DNA of 64,000 nt from the NCBI GenBank assembly GCA_002396085.1, contig DGWI01000033.1, positions 1 to 64,000 on the forward strand. The letters are read 5' to 3'. The position numbers and the translations under genes were made by a program. Below, one piece after another: positions 8,559 through 15,963 of this stretch. Under the pieces are notes generated by a model. The model saw only the letters and a list, made by a program, of their open reading frames with translations, made no database searches and had not been told where the DNA came from. Each line of letters begins with the position of its first letter. The stretch's first letter is position 1. The DNA comes from Porphyromonadaceae bacterium UBA4262. GTDB lineage: Bacteria; Bacteroidota; Bacteroidia; Bacteroidales; Muribaculaceae.

Positions 8559-8697
8559 CAAGAAGCAAGAAACAAGGGACAAGAAGCAAGAATGTGTAGA
8601 CTGCAAGTGATGAGCAATGTGCTGACGCGACGTGTCGCGTTATCAACAGGCGAGTCCATCGTCTTAACTTCTTAACTCCTCAACTACTTAACTCCTA
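8559..8697 (+). repeat. AAGAAGCAAG and CTTAACTTCTTAACTCCT word tracts
   Basis: The 152-base gap between the tubulin-like and ASKHA genes holds two word tracts. One is AAGAAGCAAGAAACAAGGGA-like words (8559-8594), and the other is repeated CTTAACTcCT words (8662-8697) ending just before the ATG. A similar GAAGCAAGAAACAAGAAGC tract lies before the zinc-ribbon gene at 13270-13300. The spacing is wide for co-transcribed genes, but no promoter box is evident. Confidence 0.5.
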
Positions 8698-8702
8698 AAA
8701 TA

Positions 8703-11700
8703 ATGAGCGAGATATTATCATATAGCAACAAGACATCGCAGGGCAGCAGCGAGGACTGGATTCCAGTTGAACCCTATCAGGACGATGACATTGCACGCAT
8801 CAAGGATCCCGATGGCGGACTGAGCCGCAACCCTCGCACCGCCATACCTAGCCCGTTCGCCCAACTTGACTTGGTTAAAAACGCATTTGCACAGTTGGCC
8901 AACCCCAACCTGCGCGGTGCTGCCATGAACGAGCGCCTGGTATCGAACGCACTGGATGTGATGCAACTGTTCTTTGACTTTGAGAACCACAAGGACTATC
9001 TGCGCATCGTTCGATGGAATCGTGACGAGCAACTAGAGACATTGATGGCCAATCCGTCGCACCGGCTCTATGGCGAGACCCTGCGACTGTTTCTCAACAG
9101 TGACATGGTCTACAACTTCGACCAGTTGCACGACTGGTACATCCTGATGTATGATAATCAGGTGCTGGGCGGCACCAGCCCCTCATCGCTGGTGATGGCA
9201 GCCCCTGTGAGTGGTGCCGTCGAGGCCATCAAGGTGGAACAAGGTGTGACACTGTTCTCGACCGACCGTGCACTGTGGCAGCGTGACGAGGACTTTGTCT
9301 ACTACCTCTACCTGCTGATGAACGCTTATCCCGTGCTGCGCGAGCGCGTGGGATGCGTCTACAGTTACATGATTCACAACATCGACTATCTGCGCCGCCA
9401 GCGCCCCGAGCTGTACCGTCGCATCACCGACGTGGTGCCCAACCTCAACGCCCTGAGCCACGACCTAGCCAACTCGGTGCTCGAGCGTCTGGAGCAGACC
9501 TTCGACCGCTTTAGCGGCAATGCCGATGTGAGTGTGCTTGGAGCACGATTCTACCACAAGCGCGTGCTGGACATCCGCTCAAGTGCCGCACAGAGCGACT
9601 TCGTCATCCAGCCCACTATGCCACAGCCTGAGGGAACGACAATGCCTCTGGTGCTGCGCTCGGGATTCAACGGCTCGGTCGAGCACTACCGATACATCGA
9701 CAAGGAGTGGGACAGCGCCACCGAGGTGCTGGCTGGCGATGTGCCTCTGGCCGAACGCAAGTTGCCCGACACCAGCATCCAGTACCCCTTCTTGACCACC
9801 GCCGACGTCTTGACCGACACACTGGTGAGGCTGAGCAACGCCATTGACACCGATCACTACTTCGACGGCAATCTACGCCCCAATGGCCTGACCGCCACAC
9901 GCGGCTACCTGCTGCCTCTCAAGCCTGAGTTCTTCCGCTGGTTCACAGCCGCCGACTTGAAAGGTCGTGTCGTGGGCCGCAACATGATGGACATTGAGGA
10001 ACTGAGCGATGGCAGCGTGCAGGTGACTCTGCGCATCCCCGTCAAGAAACGCTGTATCGAACTCTCTCGCCGCTACCTCACGACCAACGACCCCACATGG
10101 CAGTGGGACGAGCGTCGCGGCACGGGCCGCATGGTCGACGCCATCATGAGCACCAGCATCTTCCCGTTTGTCCGCACAGGGCAGAACGACGACTACACCG
10201 TGCAGTTGTTCTCGATGATACCTGACGGTGGGGTTTCGCTGCGCTTCATGCGCGACGGCAACAACACTGCCAGCATCAATGTCACCGACAAGGTGAGATC
10301 ACACCAAGTGTTCACAACCACCTACTATGACATCAATGGCACGTGGGACTATGCCGAAGCCACGGTACACATGCCGATGGGCAACTTTGCAGGCATCATC
10401 TTGCCTCAATGGAAGGCCTATACGCCATCGGCACGCGAACTGGTGTTTGCGGTCGACTTCGGCACGACCAACACCCATGTCGAGTGGGCCGACCGCGGGC
10501 AGTCGTCGCAGCCTCTGACCTTCGACTGGGGTAGCGAGCAAGTGCTCATCGCATCGCTCCTCAAACAAGGTGGCCTGGACATCGCCGAGCAGTTGCAGCG
10601 CATCGAGTTCTTGCCTCGTGTCATCGACTCGGTCTATGGTTTCCCGTTGCGCTCGTCACTTGCTCGAAACATGGGCAGCGATGGTGGCAACAAACTGTTC
10701 CACGACCTGAACATCCCCTTCCTCTACGAGCGCAAGTACTTCCAGGGCTATGAGGTGACAACCAACCTCAAGTGGATGGGCGACACCACGCTGGCACGCG
10801 AATTCCTGCGCGAGTTGATGATGCTCATCAAGGCCAAGGCCCTGCTTGAGTATGCCGACCTGAGCCGCACACAGGTCATCTATTTCTTCCCGGTGAGCAT
10901 GGGCGGCAGCGACCGCCGCAAGTTGAAAGATGCGTGGGAAGACTTGTACCGCACCTACATGGGCAGTGACTTGTCGCACCTGCAGGCCTATCCAGAGAGC
11001 ATCGCACCAGCATTCTACTACAAGAGTGCTGCGGTGAGTGGCAGCAGTTATATGAGCATTGACATCGGTGGCGGCACCAGTGATATTGTCGTCTATCAAC
11101 CCACGACCGATCGTCTGGGCAGTGAACCAGTAGCCATCTCGTCGTTCCGCTTTGCCGGCAACGCCTTGTTCGGTGATGCCTTCGGTGAGCGAGATGCCGA
11201 CACCAACCCGCTGCTGCAACACTACAGCCAATACTTCACACGCCTCATCCAGAATGACCGATCGACCGGCATCAGTTACCTGACCAGCATCTTGAACGAC
11301 ATCATGCAGCAGAAGCGCAGTGAAGACATCAACGCCTTCTTGTTCTCGATCGAGAATGTGGAGGAATTGCGCGGTCTGCGTGACATCGATCGCAACCTTT
11401 ACAGTTACAACACGCTGCTGCGCAATGACGAGCAGCGCAAGTTGGTGTTCATGTACTTCTACTCGGCACTCATCTACTACATTGCTCGCATGATGCGTGC
11501 CCGCCACTACGAGAAGCCCAAACAGATATACTTCAGCGGCACGGGTTCTAAGATTCTGAACATCGTGGGCAGTCACAGTCAGGTCGAGGAATTGGCGCAG
11601 ACTATCATCGAGCGTGTGTTTGATGAGCAGTACAGCGAACAGTTCGAGATCAAGATTGAGACCGAATGTCCCAAGCAGATAACCTGCCGAGGCGGCATTA

Positions 11701-12140
11701 AACTCGAGAACAAGCGTCTGGACGGCGAGGTCAAGACCTCCATCTATAGCCCACGCAACGTGATTTCGCTCAAGTATTGCTACTCGATGCTGGGCGACGA
11801 GCAACTGACCTTTGAGCGTGTCAACAGTCTGGATGTACGTGGCCAATTGGTGCAACAGGTCAGAGAATTCAACGACTTCTTCGTGTCGCTGCTCGACAAG
11901 GCCACCAAGGATGACTTCGGCATCGACAACACGGTGCTTCGCCTGTTCACCGATGTTGTGGGCAATGACCTGGACAACTACCTGACAGCCGGCATCAACA
12001 GTTACTTGCTCAACCGCTACGAACCCGGCGATGTGGTCGAGGATGTGCCCTTCTTCTACCCCATCATCGGCACCATCCGCTACAACTTGCTCAAGAATCT
12101 GTGCAACGAGGTCATCACCCGCATGCGCAACCAGCAATAA
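8703..12140 (+). CDS. Giant actin/Hsp70-fold (ASKHA) ATPase
   Basis: 1145 residues. The C-terminal half carries an actin/sugar-kinase/Hsp70 nucleotide fold: phosphate-1 motif VFAVDFGTTNTHVEWAD (about 580-596), phosphate-2 motif MSIDIGGGTSDIVVYQ (about 784-799) and adenosine motif IYFSGTGSKI (about 944-953). The first about 570 residues are a mixed alpha-helical and beta region with no recognised domain; early on it has the phrase NPRTAIPSPFAQLDLVKNAF. No signal peptide or transmembrane helix is seen, so it should be cytosolic. Such proteins bind ATP and either polymerise (MreB, ParM) or act as chaperones. Directly following a tubulin-like gene, it makes the cluster a two-NTPase system. Its size and the long unknown N-terminal half are unlike DnaK, MreB or FtsA. 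Confidence 0.75.
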   Translation: MSEILSYSNKTSQGSSEDWIPVEPYQDDDIARIKDPDGGLSRNPRTAIPSPFAQLDLVKNAFAQLANPNLRGAAMNERLVSNALDVMQLFFDFENHKDYLRIVRWNRDEQLETLMANPSHRLYGETLRLFLNSDMVYNFDQLHDWYILMYDNQVLGGTSPSSLVMAAPVSGAVEAIKVEQGVTLFSTDRALWQRDEDFVYYLYLLMNAYPVLRERVGCVYSYMIHNIDYLRRQRPELYRRITDVVPNLNALSHDLANSVLERLEQTFDRFSGNADVSVLGARFYHKRVLDIRSSAAQSDFVIQPTMPQPEGTTMPLVLRSGFNGSVEHYRYIDKEWDSATEVLAGDVPLAERKLPDTSIQYPFLTTADVLTDTLVRLSNAIDTDHYFDGNLRPNGLTATRGYLLPLKPEFFRWFTAADLKGRVVGRNMMDIEELSDGSVQVTLRIPVKKRCIELSRRYLTTNDPTWQWDERRGTGRMVDAIMSTSIFPFVRTGQNDDYTVQLFSMIPDGGVSLRFMRDGNNTASINVTDKVRSHQVFTTTYYDINGTWDYAEATVHMPMGNFAGIILPQWKAYTPSARELVFAVDFGTTNTHVEWADRGQSSQPLTFDWGSEQVLIASLLKQGGLDIAEQLQRIEFLPRVIDSVYGFPLRSSLARNMGSDGGNKLFHDLNIPFLYERKYFQGYEVTTNLKWMGDTTLAREFLRELMMLIKAKALLEYADLSRTQVIYFFPVSMGGSDRRKLKDAWEDLYRTYMGSDLSHLQAYPESIAPAFYYKSAAVSGSSYMSIDIGGGTSDIVVYQPTTDRLGSEPVAISSFRFAGNALFGDAFGERDADTNPLLQHYSQYFTRLIQNDRSTGISYLTSILNDIMQQKRSEDINAFLFSIENVEELRGLRDIDRNLYSYNTLLRNDEQRKLVFMYFYSALIYYIARMMRARHYEKPKQIYFSGTGSKILNIVGSHSQVEELAQTIIERVFDEQYSEQFEIKIETECPKQITCRGGIKLENKRLDGEVKTSIYSPRNVISLKYCYSMLGDEQLTFERVNSLDVRGQLVQQVREFNDFFVSLLDKATKDDFGIDNTVLRLFTDVVGNDLDNYLTAGINSYLLNRYEPGDVVEDVPFFYPIIGTIRYNLLKNLCNEVITRMRNQQ

Positions 12141-12182
12141 TCGCTTGACAATCGTCTAATTGTTTATTCGTCTACTAAAGAT

Positions 12183-13268
12183 ATGAAAAAACTCATCACC
12201 ACCTGCCTGGCCATCATGATGATGCTGGTGGCCATGGCGCAAGCCAACGACTCGACCGTGCTGACTTCAACACAATGGCAGCATGCACTGGCAGTCATCG
12301 CACAGTATGAGGCACTCAACAGTGGCTATGGCCAGAAGACCGAGACCTTCGAGGCCCAGGCACCACAGGGCTACACCCTCGATGACCTCGATGCCACCTA
12401 TCGCTCACAGTCCCAGTGGGAAGCCGTCTACAACCGACTGAAGGCGCTGGAAAACGATGGCGGCAACATGGCGAAAATCAAACAGTTGGCCGGCTCACTG
12501 GCACAGCATGTCGAGCGCGACATGACCCAGTACTTGCAGAGCCAGTCGGCACAACAGGAACAATTGGCACCCGTTGACACGGCTCCCCCCATGCCCGACA
12601 CCCTCGCAGTGACCGATGTGCCTCAAGAGCCTGCCGAACAGCAGAAGAGTGGCCTGAACGGGCATCTGCTGTTTGACATATTGCTGGCATTGCTGGCACT
12701 GGGCGGCTTGGCCACGGCACTACTCACTCGCACCGAACTCAAGAAACTGCGTCATGCCACACGGTCGGAACTTGAAACAACCAACGAGAACATGCAACAA
12801 CTGGCCAACGATGTGTCGCAACACGTCAAGGCATTGCTGCAGCGAGTGGGCAACATCGAGGCCAACCAGCGGGTGATGAAACCACGACATGTTGAGCATG
12901 TGCACACCGATCATGTCGTGCATGAGCAACACCCTACCGAGGCAGCGACCCACACCTTCTATCTATCAAAACCTGACGAGAACGACTGCTTCAACCGTGC
13001 CAGTGATCAGTTTGAACTGGGCAACTCGCTGTTTGAACTCACCACCACCGATGGTGTGCATGGCACCTACCAAGTGATTGACAACCGCGACGTGCATCGC
13101 TTTGCCCTGATGATGCCCACCGAGAACCTGACGCGGGCCTGCTCGGGCAACGCCATTCAGATGTCGGCTGGCATGACTCGCATCGTCACCGATCGTCCTG
13201 GCGAGGCTGTGCTCGACAACGGTCAGTGGCGCATCATCGTCAAGGCCATCATCCACTACGAAGCATAA
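12183..13268 (+). CDS. Bitopic coiled-coil membrane protein of the tubulin/ASKHA cluster
   Basis: 361 residues. An N-terminal hydrophobic signal (MKKLITTCLAIMMMLVAMAQ) is followed by a helical, Gln-rich region (25-130), a Pro/Ala linker, one transmembrane helix (about 161-182), a coiled coil (about 185-228) and a C-terminal domain of about 100 residues (from TFYLSKPDEND). If the signal is cleaved, residues 21-160 lie in the periplasm and the coiled coil and C-domain in the cytosol, linking the periplasmic lipoprotein with the cytosolic NTPases. A His-rich stretch (HVEHVHTDHVVHEQH) precedes the C-domain and could bind metal. No family is recognised. The gene starts 42 bases after the ASKHA gene. 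Confidence 0.62.
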   Translation: MKKLITTCLAIMMMLVAMAQANDSTVLTSTQWQHALAVIAQYEALNSGYGQKTETFEAQAPQGYTLDDLDATYRSQSQWEAVYNRLKALENDGGNMAKIKQLAGSLAQHVERDMTQYLQSQSAQQEQLAPVDTAPPMPDTLAVTDVPQEPAEQQKSGLNGHLLFDILLALLALGGLATALLTRTELKKLRHATRSELETTNENMQQLANDVSQHVKALLQRVGNIEANQRVMKPRHVEHVHTDHVVHEQHPTEAATHTFYLSKPDENDCFNRASDQFELGNSLFELTTTDGVHGTYQVIDNRDVHRFALMMPTENLTRACSGNAIQMSAGMTRIVTDRPGEAVLDNGQWRIIVKAIIHYEA

Positions 13269-13269
13269 T

Positions 13270-13333
13270 CTAGAAGCGAGAAGCAAGAAACAAGAAGCAG
13301 TAATAAGAATAGAGCCGCGTAGTTCGCGGCTCT
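13270..13333 (+). promoter_or_regulatory. Word tract and perfect hairpin before the zinc-ribbon gene
   Basis: AAGCAAGAAACAAGAAGC words (13281-13298) are followed by AGAGCCGCG (13311-13319), a 5-base loop and CGCGGCTCT (13325-13333). The 9-bp stem ends 11 bases before the ATG at 13345. No T-run follows, so it looks more like a translation-affecting or mRNA-processing hairpin than a terminator. Confidence 0.5.
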
Positions 13334-13344
13334 GCCTCGGAATA

Positions 13345-13833
13345 ATGAACTGGAAGTGTCCAAATTGTGGTAAACGACTCGAGTTCTCGACCGAGCAATT
13401 GGTCGAGACTCGTGGTGTTGTGGTGTGCCCACAGTGCCTATCAAGCGAACAGGTGCCGGGCTATGATGCGCCTCAGGCTAAGCGCAATTCACCCTCATCA
13501 CAACCTTCTCGACCTCCACAACAACCCTCATTGGCACCATCATCATCATTACAAAGCAAAGTGAACACTCCTCCACCACATAAGTCGCGCCCAACCCCGC
13601 CTCAACATCGCTCACGAGTCATCAACTTCACTGGCGACACTGGCTCATCAACAAGAGAGGCCACCCAACCTAGACCCAAAAAGAGCGGAGGCAAAAAGAA
13701 AAAAGCCAAGTCATCCGGCAAGGGATGCTTGGCTCCTAAATCATCGCTGGGCTGCCTGTGGCGATCGGTGGTCTACACCCTGCTCCTGCTCATCGTCTAC
13801 ATCATCTTCGGTCTTCTGATGCAAGGATTGTAG
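13345..13833 (+). CDS. Zinc-ribbon protein with C-terminal membrane anchor
   Basis: 162 residues. The N-terminus is a zinc ribbon with two CxxC pairs (C5/C8 and C28/C31: KCPNCG and VCPQC). Then comes about 100 residues of Ser/Pro/Gln-rich and Lys-rich linker (SGGKKKKAKSSGKG), and a C-terminal transmembrane helix at about 139-158 (SVVYTLLLLIVYIIFGLLM). This tail-anchored layout puts the ribbon in the cytosol. It is the last plus-strand gene of the cluster, 76 bases after the coiled-coil membrane protein, and its stop lies 17 bases from the convergent upp gene. It may be a further membrane component of the tubulin/ASKHA machine or an unrelated small gene; the shared word tract weakly supports the first. 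Confidence 0.6.
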   Translation: MNWKCPNCGKRLEFSTEQLVETRGVVVCPQCLSSEQVPGYDAPQAKRNSPSSQPSRPPQQPSLAPSSSLQSKVNTPPPHKSRPTPPQHRSRVINFTGDTGSSTREATQPRPKKSGGKKKKAKSSGKGCLAPKSSLGCLWRSVVYTLLLLIVYIIFGLLMQGL

Positions 13834-13850
13834 AGCGAAACCTTTACACG

Positions 13851-14507
13851 CTATAACTTCTCGCCGTAGAGCAGATCGCCGGCATCACCCAGACCGGGGA
13901 CGATGTAACTGTGCGCATTGAGCACATGGTCTAGGTCACAGGTCCAGATAGTTGTGCGGTCGGCAGGCAGGGTCTGCTTGACCCAGTCAACGGCCTGATC
14001 GGTGGCAATGACACTAGCCACATGGATGTGAGCCGGCATGCCACGGGTGATGAGCGCACGATAAGCAAGTTCCATTGATCGGCCTGTAGCCAGCATGGGA
14101 TCGGTGATAATCAGTGTCTTGCCCTCGATGCTGGGACTGGCCAAATACTCAATGTGTACGTCAAACTCATCGCTGCCGTCACGATACTGGCGGTAGGCAC
14201 TGACAAAGGCGTTCTCGGCAGTGTCAAAGTAACTCAAGAACCCATCGTGCAATGCCAATCCGGCTCGCAGGATAGTCGCCACAACCAGTTGGCTCGAGAT
14301 AATGGGAGTTTGTGCCGTTGCCAGTGGGGTCTCGGTGGCTATAATATTGTAATCGAGACGTTTAGAGATTTCGTATGCCATGATTTGCCCCAGACGATGA
14401 ACATTGGCACGAAAGCGCATGCGGTCTTGCTGTATGTTGCGGTCGCGCAGTTGGCGCATGAAGTGACTGACCAGTGAGTGCTGGTCGCAGAGGTTAATAA
14501 ATTCCAT
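13851..14507 (-). CDS. upp: Uracil phosphoribosyltransferase
   Basis: 218 residues matching Upp throughout. It has the PRPP-binding motif LIITDPMLATGRSM, the uracil-recognition segment YIVPGLGDAGD near the C-terminus, and ATILRAGLALHDGF in the middle. The enzyme makes UMP from uracil and PRPP in pyrimidine salvage. It is convergent with the zinc-ribbon gene and 75 bases ahead of the EEP-family gene on the same strand. Length is standard, and the ATG at 14507 gives the expected N-terminus. Confidence 0.95.
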   Translation of the reverse strand: MEFINLCDQHSLVSHFMRQLRDRNIQQDRMRFRANVHRLGQIMAYEISKRLDYNIIATETPLATAQTPIISSQLVVATILRAGLALHDGFLSYFDTAENAFVSAYRQYRDGSDEFDVHIEYLASPSIEGKTLIITDPMLATGRSMELAYRALITRGMPAHIHVASVIATDQAVDWVKQTLPADRTTIWTCDLDHVLNAHSYIVPGLGDAGDLLYGEKL

Positions 14508-14582
14508 AAATCATATGTAAAATGCATAATGACAAAGAGGCTTGAACGTGCTCATTGTGCATCATGCATTGTCAATTGTGAA

Positions 14583-15665
14583 TTAAAACTGAACTTCCTT
14601 GGCTAGATAGATAATGGTGGGGAAGTGGTCGCTGTAGCCATTCAAGAATACACCGCCCGAGTAGGTTCGCAACGGGTAGCCCTGTCGGTCGCCCTCGCGC
14701 GTCTTGAGGAACTCGCGGTTGAGCACCTCGGCGCGCAGGAAGGTGAGTTGCGGCTTCTCCTTGCTGTCGTAGTATTTGGTAAAGAAGCCCGTCATCATGA
14801 TTTGGTCAAACAGGTTCCAGCCGCCCTTGTAGGCCAACGTGCCGACACCTCGGTCCAGAATCTTCCACCAGGGGTTGTACACATCGTCATAATCATCTAC
14901 ATCCTTGATGTCGCGGTGTCCTTCCAAGACCTTGGCGCAACTGGGATCCTGCGGGTCATCGTTAAGGTCGCCCATGAAGATGATGCCCTGGTTGGGATCG
15001 TCGCGCAACAGCGAGTCGATGGTCTGACGCGCCATCTCGGCGGCAGCCTCACGCAGGTAACTCGACTGTTCCTGCCCGCCCAGTCGTGAGGGCCAGTGAT
15101 TGACCAACACGCTCACCTTGTCGCCAGCCAACATGCCAGTCACACACAACTGGTCGCGCGTGCGGAAGTTGTCGCTGAACTGGTCACCATAGCCCAGTTC
15201 GTCGAAGTAGCGTTTCTCCAGTCGCTGGTTGGTGACATTGAGCACCTTGAACAGACGCGGGTTGTAGAGCAAACCCACATCCACGCCACGGCGGTCGGGA
15301 CCATCGTGGTGCACTACCTGGTAACGACGGTTCTTGATTTCGGGCTGCCGCACCAAGTCATCGAGCACACTCTTGTTTTCGATCTCGCTCACACCGATGA
15401 TGGCAGGTCCATCGGGCGTGCCGGGAGTGGTGATTTGCGCGATGGCGTAGGCCATGTTGTGTTGCTTCTGCCAGTACTTCTCATGGTTCCACTGGCGCGC
15501 ACCACTGGGCGAGAACTCCAGGTCATAGGACCCGTTAGTATTGATGGTGTCGAACAGATTCTCCAGGTTGTAGAACATCACACCATACAGGTTGTATTGC
15601 CGGTCTTGTGCCAGGGCTGGCAACAGCAACAATGCCGCCACGGCTATCAGTGCAAATTTCTTCAT
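14583..15665 (-). CDS. Secreted endonuclease/exonuclease/phosphatase-family hydrolase
   Basis: 360 residues with a signal peptide (MKKFALIAVAALLLLPALAQ). The EEP fold is visible as FYNLENLFDT (metal-binding N and E near the N-terminus), IIGVSEIENKSVL, VNHWPSRLGGQ, GDLNDDPQDPS and the C-terminal YSDHFP containing the catalytic His. The family includes DNase I, sphingomyelinase and phosphatases, using a divalent metal. A secreted form in Bacteroidetes may salvage phosphate or nucleotides from extracellular DNA. It is transcribed from a promoter inside a 91-bp module that recurs inverted before tdh. Confidence 0.88.
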   Translation of the reverse strand: MKKFALIAVAALLLLPALAQDRQYNLYGVMFYNLENLFDTINTNGSYDLEFSPSGARQWNHEKYWQKQHNMAYAIAQITTPGTPDGPAIIGVSEIENKSVLDDLVRQPEIKNRRYQVVHHDGPDRRGVDVGLLYNPRLFKVLNVTNQRLEKRYFDELGYGDQFSDNFRTRDQLCVTGMLAGDKVSVLVNHWPSRLGGQEQSSYLREAAAEMARQTIDSLLRDDPNQGIIFMGDLNDDPQDPSCAKVLEGHRDIKDVDDYDDVYNPWWKILDRGVGTLAYKGGWNLFDQIMMTGFFTKYYDSKEKPQLTFLRAEVLNREFLKTREGDRQGYPLRTYSGGVFLNGYSDHFPTIIYLAKEVQF

Positions 15666-15692
15666 AGCAATTGCAGTTTAATGTTATTTCGG

Positions 15693-15700
15693 CAAAGATA
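15693..15700 (-). promoter_or_regulatory. -7 box for the EEP-family gene
   Basis: TATCTTTG on the minus strand, 27 bases before the start codon, forms one edge of the 91-bp inverted module. A TTTG lies 23 bases upstream, a slightly long spacing. Confidence 0.5.
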
Positions 15701-15783
15701 CGAAAATTTGTGCGAACCGAATACAAAAACAACAATTTATTTTGATTTTGTTGTGGCGCAGCCAAATTTATTTAATAAGCGAG
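15693..15783. repeat. 91-bp promoter module, copy A (inverted relative to copy B)
   Basis: This stretch matches the reverse complement of 17384-17474 with only 5 differences in 91 bases by my hand alignment. Weaker similarity runs on through the next 30 bases (AAATCGCATTTTTT). Both copies end in a TAnnTTTG box pointing outward, here toward the EEP gene and in copy B toward tdh. The two copies bracket kbl. Confidence 0.85.
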
Positions 15784-15855
15784 CCAAAGACAAAATAAAA
15801 TCGCATTTTTTGTTTTTCAGAGCGTAAGCATCCTGGACATAGCCAACGATGCAAA

Positions 15856-15890
15856 AAAAATGCCAATCAGCAGATGTGATTGGCATTTTT
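15856..15890. terminator. Bidirectional terminator after kbl
   Basis: AAAAATGCCAATCA (15856-15869) is exactly complementary to TGATTGGCATTTTT (15877-15890) with a 7-base loop, giving a T-run on either strand. It lies downstream of kbl (minus strand) and shields the EEP promoter. The 298-base gap 15666-15963 otherwise holds module copy A and an ATTCTTAATTCTAAATTCTC word tract. Confidence 0.75.
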
Positions 15891-15963
15891 TAGCATAAGC
15901 GTCAAGAATCAAGATACGAGAATCAAGTCTTAATTCTTAATTCTAAATTCTCAATGACTAGTC

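Noticed and set aside
7729..8646. 305-codon minus-strand frame opposite the tubulin-like gene
   Set aside because: No signal, motif or start context is visible, and its composition (His/Val/Gln-rich) is that of antisense frames elsewhere in the window.
10656..12137. 493-codon open frame on the minus strand opposite the ASKHA gene
   Set aside because: It is a shadow of codon bias. The plus-strand protein has three nucleotide-binding motifs and this one has none.
4999..13833. Tubulin/ASKHA cluster read as a plasmid partition or phage cytoskeleton locus
   Set aside because: No centromere-like repeats, ParB-like or phage structural genes are present. The lipoprotein and membrane partners and flanking housekeeping genes point to a chromosomal envelope system.
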